Shown piece after piece: positions 43,894 to 51,286 of a DNA stretch of 56,841 bases. The DNA comes from a virus. The first letter of the stretch is position 1. The number at the start of each line of letters is the position of its first letter. The notes beneath the pieces are model-generated. The model saw only the letters and a list, made by a program, of their open reading frames with translations. It was not told where the DNA came from and searched no databases. Both the position numbers and the translations under genes were made by a program. The stretch is from positions 1 through 56,841 of IMG/VR virus record IMGVR_UViG_3300023116_000057; one strand, 5' to 3'.

Positions 43894-44547
43894 ATGCTTG
43901 AGAAACAAATAGAAAGGCTTAAGGCAGAGTTGAAAAAAGCCAGGAAAAACAACAATGAAAAGTTAGAGTCTGCCATCATGGGCAAACTAAGAAATTTAAA
44001 CCATCAATTATACTCCCAGCGAGAGCATTCTGGGAAAACAACCGATGAACTGAAATCAGAACTTGCTGAACTTCGAAAAAAATTAAAAAAAGCCCAAAAA
44101 GAAAATAATTCTCATTTAGAGATTGTTTTAATGGCTAAAATTCGAAGAATCAATGCTGCGATGAGGTCAGCAAAAGAACAAATTGAGGAGACAAAAGAAA
44201 TGGATTGGGATTGGAATTATAAATCTAATAGGTTCGAAAAAGAACCACCACTGGAACCAGATTGGGATTACGAATGGGAGGCGTTTTATGACGAAGCCAC
44301 TGACAGACTATTAGATTTTGAAGACTACGAAGACTATTTTAGCATGAGTTGGGGAGGACATGATTTGTACACTTATGTAGACCGCGACTCTGACCCAGAT
44401 GTTGTTGCCAAAAAACTCTGGCGCGACTATCAAGACAAAAAAGCGAAGGAACCTGGGGATGACCCTAGTGATTTTTATTCATACTCGGATTTTGATTTGA
44501 GTGAAAACAAAAAAACAAAAATTCGGTTGAAATTCATCAAAGGCTAA
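43894..44547 (+). CDS. Coiled-coil / acidic protein (217 aa)
   Basis: Two similar basic coiled-coil segments at residues about 1-35 and 48-90 (LKAELKKARKNNNEKLESAI and LAELRKKLKKAQKENNSHLE) indicate internal duplication. The rest is Trp/Asp/Tyr-rich and acidic (DWDWNY, DWDYEWEAFYD). A tiny out-of-frame ORF (MKCLRNK, 43889-43912) starts closer to the AAGGAG; the ATG at 43894 is ten bases from it. The function is unknown. Confidence 0.7.
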   Translation: MLEKQIERLKAELKKARKNNNEKLESAIMGKLRNLNHQLYSQREHSGKTTDELKSELAELRKKLKKAQKENNSHLEIVLMAKIRRINAAMRSAKEQIEETKEMDWDWNYKSNRFEKEPPLEPDWDYEWEAFYDEATDRLLDFEDYEDYFSMSWGGHDLYTYVDRDSDPDVVAKKLWRDYQDKKAKEPGDDPSDFYSYSDFDLSENKKTKIRLKFIKG

Positions 44548-44800
44548 CAATATCAATGATTTCGCTTATGAAAGACCTTACATTTTAACCTACAAATCTC
44601 AACCCACTATAATCTATAATATATCCTATTTTTCACAATATTTTTCCGAAACAACCGCACTTTTTGACAACAAGAGGTAGTTAAATGCTTGTTTTTGTTT
44701 GATTTTCGAGTTTTTTAATTTTTTTTATTTTATCTTCACATTGTAAGATTCAAAAATTTGCTGTAAAAAGTCTAACTTTCTACACATTTGGAGTGAAAAA
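44548..44800. other. AT-rich intergenic stretch
   Basis: 253 bases without a convincing ORF. T-rich on the + strand. One TTGACA at about 44666 lacks a recognisable -10. Nothing else supported. Confidence 0.5.
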
Positions 44801-45121
44801 ATGCGAGAAATAATCAAAGAGATAGAAAAGTTCATTGTAGCAATCGGAGTCAGCCGGAAAACAAATGCGAAAATAGAAGTATTTTTTGATGGTCCGAAAA
44901 GTAAATTGAAGAAAATTATAGAACTAATATCCCCCACAGAGTGCGTACAAGAATCACCAAACTATGACTCAGTGTACCCAAAAGATGGTTGCATCAAACA
45001 AGAATCCGTCAACATCTCAGGATACAACCGTGAAGACCCATTAGAATATATAGATTGGGAAATTAAGGTTGTTTTTGAAACTCCGCAAGAAGATAAAGCA
45101 GAAGACATAATATGGATATAA
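44801..45121 (+). CDS. Unknown small protein (106 aa)
   Basis: Basic first half (IVAIGVSRKTNAKIEVFFDG), acidic second half ending EDIIWI. Mixed alpha/beta. GGAG ribosome-binding site. Family not recognised. Confidence 0.65.
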   Translation: MREIIKEIEKFIVAIGVSRKTNAKIEVFFDGPKSKLKKIIELISPTECVQESPNYDSVYPKDGCIKQESVNISGYNREDPLEYIDWEIKVVFETPQEDKAEDIIWI

Positions 45122-45125
45122 AACT

Positions 45126-45344
45126 ATGAAATTATATTTTGACATCGGTGGTATGGCCTGGATGGAAACTTACTCTCACGCTGACTGGCAAGTATGGCAT
45201 GAAGGGAAATTCTTTCGACAACTCAATTATGAAGAACTAAAGAAAATAGGAATACTTCATCCCATGCAAGCACCTCAAAAAGTTGTTGAAGAAAAAATGC
45301 CAACGAAAACAAGCGTTTACGCTTTTTTTCAGAAAGAAACATAA
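45126..45344 (+). CDS. Unknown small protein (72 aa)
   Basis: Tryptophan-rich N-terminus (GGMAWMETYSHADWQVWHEG). Four bases after the preceding stop. Last gene before the promoter at 45352. Confidence 0.65.
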   Translation: MKLYFDIGGMAWMETYSHADWQVWHEGKFFRQLNYEELKKIGILHPMQAPQKVVEEKMPTKTSVYAFFQKET

Positions 45345-45351
45345 AAAGGTG

Positions 45352-45381
45352 TTGACAGGCGAAGCGCAATGAGTATATTAT
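45352..45381 (+). promoter_or_regulatory. Sigma70-type promoter
   Basis: TTGACA at 45352-45357, with TATATT (45374, 16-nt spacer) or TATTAT (45376, 18-nt spacer). Unlike the later promoters there is no 5' stem-loop. Confidence 0.75.
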
Positions 45382-45392
45382 AGCCATACACA

Positions 45393-45494
45393 ATGTCCGA
45401 ACTTACGACGCTTGAGCAACGAGCAAAGAAGTCCGGCTGTCAAAGCATTCTTAACCTTATTGAGTCTGTATTGGAGAACAAAATCAATGAGTAA
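45393..45494 (+). CDS. Possible small ORF with near-leaderless start (33 aa)
   Basis: The ATG lies 12-15 bases after the -10 box, so any mRNA leader is only a few bases. The peptide starts MSELTTLEQRAKKSGCQS. Its end overlaps the next ATG (ATGAGTAA), as in the coupled genes here. No Shine-Dalgarno; it could equally be an untranslated leader. Confidence 0.4.
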   Translation: MSELTTLEQRAKKSGCQSILNLIESVLENKINE

Positions 45495-45768
45495 GCACAT
45501 CCCAAGAGTTTTTATTTGCTGGGTCTCAAGTTCAAGTCACGACCATATCATGTCCCTGACCTACAACAACGGAATGGGGCTTGTCCGAGTCTATCAAAAA
45601 GACCGTTATGACAGTAGGCTCAACTTGGGCCGAACTGAGCCACTTCCTTACTTCGATGAACCGAGTGAGGCTTACATTTGGATGAAAAAAAATCCCGACG
45701 AACAGTGCCAGTGCAATACAAAAATTGCCCCTAGTCTGGGTTGGAAACGAAGCGAACTGGATCTCTAA
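45487..45768 (+). CDS. Unknown protein (93 aa)
   Basis: Basic, beta-rich start (MSKHIPRVFICWVSSSSHDH). ATG 45487 with GGAG ten bases upstream is preferred to a TTG at 45412. Contains CQC and several aromatic residues; family unknown. Confidence 0.6.
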   Translation: MSKHIPRVFICWVSSSSHDHIMSLTYNNGMGLVRVYQKDRYDSRLNLGRTEPLPYFDEPSEAYIWMKKNPDEQCQCNTKIAPSLGWKRSELDL

Positions 45769-45869
45769 GACAACAACTGCGACGGTCACGTTTTTGATTA
45801 TCGAAAGACAAACAACACAAGAAACATTCCCTACAGAGGATGTAACTGTTAATTTTATCGGAGGAAAAA

Positions 45870-46148
45870 ATGGAAGACGAAAAAAAAGAAAAAAACATCG
45901 AGCAAGAAATCCCATTCGAAGAGTTCATGCAAGTATTAACAATGCTTGTAATCAAAGACTCAGAAAATGTTTTAGAAGACGAAAACTGTTCTTGGTTTGG
46001 AAACTACAGCATACTGACGACATTTACGAGCCTTTGCAGGCTATACCTCCCCAAAATTGAAGATTTTTACAACAATTCAGAAGAAAATAAGGAAACAAAA
46101 GAAGAAATCAAAGATTATTTGTTTGACCATAGCAAATATGATGCATAA
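45870..46148 (+). CDS. Unknown acidic protein (92 aa)
   Basis: Very acidic ends with a more hydrophobic centre (WFGNYSILTTFTSLCRLYL). A strong GGAGG ribosome-binding site; an overlapping ORF from 45725 in another frame lacks one and is rejected. Confidence 0.7.
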   Translation: MEDEKKEKNIEQEIPFEEFMQVLTMLVIKDSENVLEDENCSWFGNYSILTTFTSLCRLYLPKIEDFYNNSEENKETKEEIKDYLFDHSKYDA

Positions 46149-46157
46149 GGATTGAAA

Positions 46158-46661
46158 ATGAGACAATATATGATTGACGACCACAACTTATTCCCTTACA
46201 CAATTGAAGTAGAACGAGATAACCAACGTGAACTCGGACCAGGAATTTTGAAAGCGAAATACAAAGAAGAAATATTGGAAGAGTTCAAAGTTATTACTGG
46301 TGGTAAAACTTTGAATTCGACAAATTATGGGGGAATTACACCACCTATAACTTGGATGCCTGTAGAACCCTTTGTAGAAAGGTCGCCGGACGGAAATCGA
46401 CCAACCATGCGAATGTCGCGGATTGTTCCAGTTTATCGTAGTTATGCAAATTTGTTTTACCCAAAAAGGACTTTCGCTCTACCACCAGAAAGAAATGACC
46501 CGTTTATGATTCACCTTGGAGAAGCAACTCTTGGAGCCTCGACAGGATGCATCGTGGTGACAGAAAAAAAAGAAAAGTTTTTTAGTTTATTTTACGAAAT
46601 GCAGATGCAATCCAAAGTTTTTGTCCCAATACATGTTCGAAATTATGAAGAAGAAGGATGA
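46158..46661 (+). CDS. Possible L,D-transpeptidase/YkuD-like protein (167 aa)
   Basis: The C-terminal part has FMIHLGEATLGASTGCIVV, resembling the IHG...S.GCI catalytic region of L,D-transpeptidases, where His and Cys act on peptidoglycan. The first part has beta-strand character with a long loop (ITPPITWMPVEPF). There is no signal peptide. ATG 46158 has AAGGA upstream. It could modify the cell wall or be a structural derivative. The match rests on one motif. Confidence 0.45.
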   Translation: MRQYMIDDHNLFPYTIEVERDNQRELGPGILKAKYKEEILEEFKVITGGKTLNSTNYGGITPPITWMPVEPFVERSPDGNRPTMRMSRIVPVYRSYANLFYPKRTFALPPERNDPFMIHLGEATLGASTGCIVVTEKKEKFFSLFYEMQMQSKVFVPIHVRNYEEEG

Positions 46662-46667
46662 AGAAGG

Positions 46668-46883
46668 ATGAAAAAAGTTGTCCATGACCTTGAATACCAC
46701 GATTTTAACGAAATGGAAGATAAAATCTATAAAATGTATGACATTTGCAAAGAACTAGCAAATGTAGAAGTAATCCCTGGGTGCGATGAACATCTTGCGC
46801 GACTCAAAGAAGAATCAATTCAAGTCTTGAAGAAGATAGAAACTTGCCCTTCTTCTTATCGAGGTAAACTTCTAATTTGGTAA
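46668..46883 (+). CDS. Unknown small helical protein (71 aa)
   Basis: Helical, with HDLEYHDFNEMEDKIYKMYD near the start. A duplicated AGAAGGATGA (46650-46670) spans the upstream stop and this start and supplies the AAGGATG ribosome-binding site. Confidence 0.65.
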   Translation: MKKVVHDLEYHDFNEMEDKIYKMYDICKELANVEVIPGCDEHLARLKEESIQVLKKIETCPSSYRGKLLIW

Positions 46884-46902
46884 TTGTTCGTAGGAGGAAC
46901 AC

Positions 46903-47331
46903 ATGAATAATATAGAAAAAATCTCTGACAAGTTACTCGACAAAACGATTGATTGCCTTGTCGAAATCAGAAAAATCACTTCAGATGTTCCTATCTCAAG
47001 GCTAGAAGAAATTCTCTGTCTTGAGTGGAGGAAGCGGTATCCAAACACTATAGCACCATGTCTATACAGACGAGCGAAAGAAAAAGGTGGATTCCCACCA
47101 TGCTACAAAGGACCAACAGAAACCGTCAACATCTATGAGAACGATGAAAGTAGAACCTTACTCGAAGAAATCGAAGAATACCAGGTACACAAACGTGCAA
47201 TGGATCGATTTGCTGCCATGAGTGATGAAGAGAAGTTTCGAACCTTCGTCAAGGCAGGCATCTACACAGAAGAAGGCGAACTGACCGAGAGATACGGAGG
47301 CTCTGCTCCCAACCCTGAGAACGGTCAATAG
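46903..47331 (+). CDS. Unknown helical protein (142 aa)
   Basis: Helical N-terminus with CLVEIRKITSDVPISRLEEI, then a basic Cys-containing loop and an acidic end. AGGAGG precedes the ATG. No family recognised; higher GC than earlier genes. Confidence 0.65.
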   Translation: MNNIEKISDKLLDKTIDCLVEIRKITSDVPISRLEEILCLEWRKRYPNTIAPCLYRRAKEKGGFPPCYKGPTETVNIYENDESRTLLEEIEEYQVHKRAMDRFAAMSDEEKFRTFVKAGIYTEEGELTERYGGSAPNPENGQ

Positions 47332-47346
47332 AGTCCACCGCAGGGG

Positions 47347-47466
47347 ATGATTGATATGCTTGCTCCCCAGCCCTTACTCCCAACACCACACCAACTCGGC
47401 CTCGCCTTTCGCATGTTTCAAACTCAACCAAAGGCAGAGTTTGGGCTTTTACTATCATCGAAATGA
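47347..47466 (+). CDS. Possible small ORF (39 aa)
   Basis: Pro/Leu-rich peptide (MIDMLAPQPLLPTPHQLG start) in the gap after the 142-aa gene. AGGGG lies nine bases before its second ATG (47356). Hydrophobic at both ends. Expression uncertain. Confidence 0.35.
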   Translation: MIDMLAPQPLLPTPHQLGLAFRMFQTQPKAEFGLLLSSK

Positions 47467-47490
47467 ATTGAACTTAGAAAAGGACACCAA

Positions 47491-47577
47491 ATGCAGCAAA
47501 TGACAGAAAAAGAAATTCAAGAATTCATCGAGAAACACAAAGATAAGGCGAAAAGCTCCATATTTTCAAACACATAA
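47491..47577 (+). CDS. Possible small peptide (28 aa)
   Basis: Acidic and basic helical peptide (MTEKEIQEFIEKHKDKAK core) with AAGGA upstream. Ends just before the promoter at 47596. Confidence 0.4.
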   Translation: MQQMTEKEIQEFIEKHKDKAKSSIFSNT

Positions 47578-47595
47578 AAAAAAGAAAAAAAATAC

Positions 47596-47624
47596 TTGAC
47601 ATTCTAAGCCAGATTCACTATCTT
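47596..47624 (+). promoter_or_regulatory. Promoter of leader-cassette type
   Basis: TTGACA at 47596-47601, 17 nt, TATCTT at 47619-47624. Nine bases later the leader hairpin begins. Confidence 0.8.
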
Positions 47625-47633
47625 CAAAACATC

Positions 47634-47649
47634 GAGGTAATGATGCCTC
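47634..47649 (+). promoter_or_regulatory. 5' leader stem-loop
   Basis: GAGGT-AATGAT-GCCTC: five pairs with a closing U-G, six-base loop. It starts near the expected +1. A CCTCC-CA-GGAGG palindrome covers the ribosome-binding site downstream. Confidence 0.65.
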
Positions 47650-47672
47650 CCACAACCTCCCAGGAGGAAAAA

Positions 47673-48131
47673 ATGTCAAAATCTTTCTTCGAAGACGCTC
47701 AAACCATCAAATTTTTCCAACCCCACGTTGACGAGTACAACAAACAGATTGAATCTCTTGTAGAAAGACTAAATCACACGAAAACTCACGATTTGAGAAA
47801 CCATGTACAATGGTTCTTGGACAACCCATCCTCAGTCGAGTTTATCGTTGGTTGCCTCTACAAACAAAAAGGAGGTAGACGCAGAAACCAAATCCCAGCC
47901 AAGAAATTTCCAAAAAACCAAGATTGGAACCTCTCTCGCGTTGTATGGGAACGAGCGCAGTGGCACAACATTATTCCAGGTGGAAGTGCTTCTCTGTGGG
48001 GTCCAATGATGTCAATTGGTCGCATCCCAAAAGAAGACATGGACCGCATCGACACACTTTTCTGCGGTATCGCTGCAATGCATGGATTGTACACTGCAAC
48101 ACACCGATGGAAAGAAGCACTCGGAATGTAA
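47673..48131 (+). CDS. Unknown protein (152 aa)
   Basis: Helical N-terminus, a basic central segment (KQKGGRRRNQIPAKKFPKNQ) and a Trp-rich stretch (WERAQWHNIIPGGSASLWG). Clear GGAGG before ATG 47673. Own promoter with a leader hairpin. Function unknown. Confidence 0.7.
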   Translation: MSKSFFEDAQTIKFFQPHVDEYNKQIESLVERLNHTKTHDLRNHVQWFLDNPSSVEFIVGCLYKQKGGRRRNQIPAKKFPKNQDWNLSRVVWERAQWHNIIPGGSASLWGPMMSIGRIPKEDMDRIDTLFCGIAAMHGLYTATHRWKEALGM

Positions 48132-48148
48132 AAAAATAAAAAAAACAC

Positions 48149-48177
48149 TTGACAACCCAAAACACATTCGTTATCTT
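48149..48177 (+). promoter_or_regulatory. Promoter of leader-cassette type
   Basis: TTGACA at 48149-48154, 17 nt, TATCTT at 48172-48177. Leader nearly identical to the one at 47596. Confidence 0.8.
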
Positions 48178-48186
48178 CAAAACATC

Positions 48187-48202
48187 GAGGCAATGACGCC
48201 TC
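48187..48202 (+). promoter_or_regulatory. 5' leader stem-loop
   Basis: GAGGC-AATGAC-GCCTC, perfect five-base stem and six-base loop, nine bases after the -10 box. Confidence 0.7.
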
Positions 48203-48225
48203 CCACAACCTCCGAGGAGGAAAAA

Positions 48226-48552
48226 ATGGCTTATAAATGGGTAATAACAAAGGATGTCGTCGAGTGCGGAGAATGCGAGGGTGTCATGAACATGTACCCT
48301 CGCCTAAACGAAACCCTAGCAGACGTTGAAGTCTCTGCCAAGGGTGCAAGAATAATGTCAAAACTGTCGAATTCGCAATGGGAATATGTGCGATGGAAAG
48401 CATACTGCGGTGATGGTGAACTCATGTACGAGGGCAAGATGATTATGAGTCCTAGTGCAGACGGCTTCGAGCCATTAGATGACTTCTGTATGCCAAATGC
48501 AGGCGCAACAAGTCTAAAACTATGTGAAAAGGGAAAGTGGTCCTGGTTGTAA
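48226..48552 (+). CDS. Unknown protein (108 aa)
   Basis: Two Cys near the start (VECGECEG) and a beta-rich body (KAYCGDGELMYEGKMIMSPS). GGAGG before ATG 48226. Followed at once by a palindromic terminator-like hairpin. Confidence 0.7.
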   Translation: MAYKWVITKDVVECGECEGVMNMYPRLNETLADVEVSAKGARIMSKLSNSQWEYVRWKAYCGDGELMYEGKMIMSPSADGFEPLDDFCMPNAGATSLKLCEKGKWSWL

Positions 48553-48572
48553 AAATTGAACGGTTCAATTTT
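48552..48572 (+). terminator. Terminator-like palindrome
   Basis: AAAATTGAAC-G-GTTCAATTTT directly after the stop. The core TTGAACGGTTCAA recurs at 48997, so a protein operator is an alternative. Confidence 0.55.
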
Positions 48573-48595
48573 AAGGGGCGTGGGCGCTATGCGAC

Positions 48596-48616
48596 GTAGA
48601 ATAGACTACCTGTATT
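48596..48616 (+). promoter_or_regulatory. Conserved 21-nt upstream element
   Basis: Starts GTAGAATAGACTACC and ends TGTATT; an identical copy lies at 49050-49070. It contains TAGAAT, a possible -10, and a GTAG/CTAC dyad. No TTGACA is suitably placed. Confidence 0.5.
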
Positions 48617-48657
48617 CAAGTGGCGTCAACAACAACTCGAAACAAGAGGTGAGAGCG

Positions 48658-48990
48658 ATGAAAAATTATGTTTCTTCAAAAGGACTCAAGTTCAACAAAA
48701 AACACATTGTGAACCCTTCAGATTATGACCCCAGTGGGACTTGGACAAAGGCATTTTTGCTTCACAATGAATTTGGAACAATTTGTGTTGTCTTTGCGAG
48801 TCATCTGCAAGATGCGCTGGAGATTGCGGTTGATGAGGAAAGGTTTGAATGTCAACGCATCGAAGAGTGCTCTAAGGAGGAGGAGGAATACTACACCCGG
48901 TTGGGGAATTACGGGGATCTCTATGACCTGACTTATGTCGGGTTTGATGTCGTGGATACTCCATTCACAGCAGCGTCGAAACCTTGCTAG
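48658..48990 (+). CDS. Unknown protein (110 aa)
   Basis: Beta-strand-rich (KAFLLHNEFGTICVVFASHL), then an acidic helical part and many Tyr residues. ATG 48658 with GAGGTGA is preferred to the long ORF from 48556, which begins inside the upstream palindrome. Function unknown. Confidence 0.65.
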   Translation: MKNYVSSKGLKFNKKHIVNPSDYDPSGTWTKAFLLHNEFGTICVVFASHLQDALEIAVDEERFECQRIEECSKEEEEYYTRLGNYGDLYDLTYVGFDVVDTPFTAASKPC

Positions 48991-48996
48991 TCTCGC

Positions 48997-49032
48997 TTGA
49001 ACGGTTCAAGAAATTGAACCGTTCAATTTTTT
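48997..49032 (+). terminator. Rho-independent terminator built from TTGAACGGTTCAA arms
   Basis: TTGAACGGTTCAA, loop GAAA, TTGAACCGTTCAA, then six T. Each arm is itself nearly palindromic. Confidence 0.9.
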
Positions 49033-49049
49033 GTGCTTCGGGTGGTCTT

Positions 49050-49070
49050 GTAGAATAGACTACCTGTATT
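49050..49070 (+). promoter_or_regulatory. Conserved 21-nt upstream element, second copy
   Basis: Identical to 48596-48616. It precedes the gene at 49114 by 43 bases. Confidence 0.5.
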
Positions 49071-49113
49071 GAGAGAGCGTAACGACAAACTTCAAAACAC
49101 GGAGAACAAGACA

Positions 49114-49404
49114 ATGATTTTCTCAAAGCCTGTGCCTTTTTCTGGAACTGCAACTTGTTCAGCGCATCTCAAGATCGGGATTTCTCCGGCTGGGACTCGC
49201 TATAACGTCTTTACCGAAGACAAAGAACCCGACGAGGTTCGCATGTACGTTGATGCTTACACGGCAAAACTTCATCGCCTTTGGTCCTCTCACTATGAAA
49301 GATGCTTTTCTCTGGAAAAGAAAGCGAGAAGAGAATCAGCGATGAACCAAGAAATTATCAAAAGTATCAGCGAGTACATTGATAATTTCTCGTCGATTGC
49401 TTGA
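49114..49404 (+). CDS. Unknown protein (96 aa)
   Basis: ATG 49114 with GGAG. N-terminal beta part (SGTATCSAHLKIGISPAGTR), C-terminal helix. No family recognised. Confidence 0.65.
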   Translation: MIFSKPVPFSGTATCSAHLKIGISPAGTRYNVFTEDKEPDEVRMYVDAYTAKLHRLWSSHYERCFSLEKKARRESAMNQEIIKSISEYIDNFSSIA

Positions 49405-49434
49405 AAGTGTGAAAAATAGGAAATAGGAGGTAGT

Positions 49435-49683
49435 ATGTTCGGAATGAAAGATGTGACAGCGTCCCAGTCTCTAGCCGACATTCTGAGGCACTATAAAGCC
49501 ATTGGCAATATACAGGGCAGAGAGAGGCTTCTTTCTCGAACTCTAGACTCGCTGAGGTTTGATTATGGGATGAATTATCCCACAATCTTTGCGATGGCCC
49601 AGCGACTGTCTCCCGGTCTGACCATTGCAGATTGGGAAAACTTAATGATGGAGTTTGAAGATTGGGAGTCGGAATCACGCTAA
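49435..49683 (+). CDS. Unknown small protein (82 aa)
   Basis: Helical, with an acidic C-terminus (MEFEDWESE). AGGAGG before the ATG. No family recognised. Confidence 0.65.
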   Translation: MFGMKDVTASQSLADILRHYKAIGNIQGRERLLSRTLDSLRFDYGMNYPTIFAMAQRLSPGLTIADWENLMMEFEDWESESR

Positions 49684-49704
49684 CAAAACACGGAGAACAA
49701 AACA

Positions 49705-50166
49705 ATGAAAGAAAAACAAAAAATCACTCGCTTCTGTCAAGAACAACTTGATAAATGGAATCTCAGTCAAGAAGGTTGGACACTCAAGTGGAACAAACGA
49801 CGAAAGTCTTGGGGTCTCTGCTGCTATCGAACAAAAACTATTCAACTCTCTGAAAGGTTTTTGTGTCACGGAGAGCAACTGTACGATACGGTTCTCCACG
49901 AAATTGCACATGCTCTCGCTGGACAAAGAGCAGGACATGGACCAATTTGGAAAAGATACGCAAGACAAGTTGGAGCAAACCCATCTAGGACAAAGTCAGC
50001 AAAAAGAACCAAAAAGTTTATGAAAAACATGGACTACAAATATCAATATTCCTGTAATGGGTGCGATAACACCGGAGGATTCTCCAGGCTCACAAACAAA
50101 TGGACTGAAGAAAGAGTCATCTGCACGAAATGTGGCTCTCGCGTTTCTTATCGACAGAGGCGATAA
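49705..50166 (+). CDS. SprT-like zinc metalloprotease (153 aa)
   Basis: The active-site motif is HEIAHALAG (H65, E66, H69) with a third His in AGHGPIW (H78). The C-terminal zinc ribbon has CNGC and CTKC. The domain order matches SprT/Spartan proteases, which act on DNA-crosslinked or DNA-bound proteins. It is short but complete in motifs. GGAG ribosome-binding site upstream. Confidence 0.85.
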   Translation: MKEKQKITRFCQEQLDKWNLSQEGWTLKWNKRRKSWGLCCYRTKTIQLSERFLCHGEQLYDTVLHEIAHALAGQRAGHGPIWKRYARQVGANPSRTKSAKRTKKFMKNMDYKYQYSCNGCDNTGGFSRLTNKWTEERVICTKCGSRVSYRQRR

Positions 50167-50180
50167 GGGACCAAACAGGC

Positions 50181-50246
50181 ATTCTAAGAGCGTTTTGTCT
50201 TGCGCGAGTATCAAGACAAGGCTCAAAGACAAAACGCTCTTAGAAT
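50181..50246. repeat. Long inverted repeat (21-nt arms)
   Basis: Arms 50181-50201 and 50226-50246 are perfectly complementary; within the 24-nt loop, GTCTT/AAGAC can form a competing inner stem. It follows the protease gene; a run of T lies 14 or more bases later, so a simple intrinsic terminator is not certain. Confidence 0.75.
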
Positions 50247-50271
50247 TGCTCTAAATTTGTTATTTTTTTTC

Positions 50272-50300
50272 TTGACATTTTGAAATGAACTTGTTACCTT
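50272..50300 (+). promoter_or_regulatory. Sigma70-type promoter
   Basis: TTGACA at 50272-50277, 17 nt, TACCTT at 50295-50300. The leader has no conserved stem-loop. Confidence 0.75.
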
Positions 50301-50328
50301 GGATTCTCAAGGAAAAAAGGAGTAAGCA

Positions 50329-50535
50329 ATGAAAAAAACAAACGTAGCAATTTTCGAAATCTTTGTTGGACTAGCCATCGGGCTAGTTCTAGCAATCATC
50401 ACACAACTATGCTGGAATAGCAGCATCGCTCCATTAATCGGAGCAAAAAGTTGCAGTTTCTGGCAAGCCTTCGGCATGAATGTCTTCGGCTCAATCGTTT
50501 TCAAAGACACCGTTACTCTCAAAAAGGAATCCTAA
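50329..50535 (+). CDS. Small membrane protein (68 aa)
   Basis: One long N-terminal hydrophobic segment (VAIFEIFVGLAIGLVLAIIT) and a second weaker one near the C-terminus. AAGGAG ribosome-binding site. No family assigned. Confidence 0.65.
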   Translation: MKKTNVAIFEIFVGLAIGLVLAIITQLCWNSSIAPLIGAKSCSFWQAFGMNVFGSIVFKDTVTLKKES

Positions 50536-50536
50536 G

Positions 50537-50803
50537 ATGAAAAAATTGCTAGAAGCAATACGAGAAGACCAACTGGTGGGAATAGGAAGTTGCTCGTCCA
50601 TCTCAGAAGCATATACAGACGAGGAAATCCTGGAATGCTTGGAAGAAAAAAACATCACAACAAAAAATGGTGCGCTGAAATGGGCGCACGATACCGAAGA
50701 ACTGTTTTTGTCATGCCTCACAACCAATTTTGACCTCTACGATGAATCCACGGTCAAGACTTTTTTTGAAGCAAGAAAAAAATATAACTACGAAGAGGAG
50801 TAA
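50537..50803 (+). CDS. Unknown acidic helical protein (88 aa)
   Basis: Helical and acidic (YTDEEILECLEEKNIT). ATG 50537 has AAGGA upstream; the longer ORF from 50480 overlaps the membrane gene and is not used. Confidence 0.65.
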   Translation: MKKLLEAIREDQLVGIGSCSSISEAYTDEEILECLEEKNITTKNGALKWAHDTEELFLSCLTTNFDLYDESTVKTFFEARKKYNYEEE

Positions 50804-50806
50804 ACA

Positions 50807-51169
50807 ATGAGCATCAAAAATCTGGAAATCAGAGAGTCCGAAATGTGTCATATCAACCAAATTGACCACAAATGGCAAAATAGAATGGAATTCCTTCTAT
50901 ACCCAGATGACATAAAATGGGAGTTCGCTGGACATGACCTCGGAGACATTGTCATCGAAAGACTTGCACACCTGCTGTTCGAAAATCCTACAAAATCTTG
51001 GTACTCAAACCACCCAGCGCAAACCGAAAAATTTCGCCAATCCTTCCTTGAGCAGTTCGAAGAAGCACTCTCCAAGTGTACACTACTAGATGATGACTTC
51101 TTCAATAAGAAAAAAAATCTCTCCCTCTTCCTAACCTTCACACCAAGACTTCAAAACCTAAGCTACTAA
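50807..51169 (+). CDS. Unknown protein (120 aa)
   Basis: Mixed helical sequence with HINQIDHKWQNRMEF and a conserved-looking AGHDLGDIVIERLAHL segment. GAGGAG ribosome-binding site. Last gene before the promoter at 51216. Confidence 0.65.
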   Translation: MSIKNLEIRESEMCHINQIDHKWQNRMEFLLYPDDIKWEFAGHDLGDIVIERLAHLLFENPTKSWYSNHPAQTEKFRQSFLEQFEEALSKCTLLDDDFFNKKKNLSLFLTFTPRLQNLSY

Positions 51170-51215
51170 AAACATTGAAGAATAACAATTCCCTCCAAAA
51201 AAAAGAAAAAAACAC

Positions 51216-51244
51216 TTGACTCCGCGCCACACAATGTGTACCTT
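51216..51244 (+). promoter_or_regulatory. Sigma70-type promoter
   Basis: TTGACT at 51216-51221, 17 nt, TACCTT at 51239-51244. The leader is unstructured. Confidence 0.75.
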
Positions 51245-51286
51245 CATAACAAGGCAACAACAACCCACAAACAAAAGGTGAAAACA

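Noticed and set aside
45725-46060. 111-aa + strand ORF overlapping 45870-46148
   Set aside because: No ribosome-binding site at its start; the overlapping 92-aa frame has GGAGG and a normal ATG.
47249-47458. Extra tRNA in the gap near 47.3-47.5 kb
   Set aside because: No acceptor/T-arm pairing could be drawn; only tRNA-Leu and tRNA-Met (plus the tmRNA) show a TTCGA-type T loop with paired arms.
48016-48225. N-terminal extension of the 108-aa gene
   Set aside because: It covers a promoter and leader hairpin; ATG 48226 with GGAGG is the plausible start.
48556-48657. N-terminal extension of the 110-aa gene
   Set aside because: Begins at a TTG within a palindrome and crosses the conserved 21-nt element; ATG 48658 has a clear GAGGTGA.
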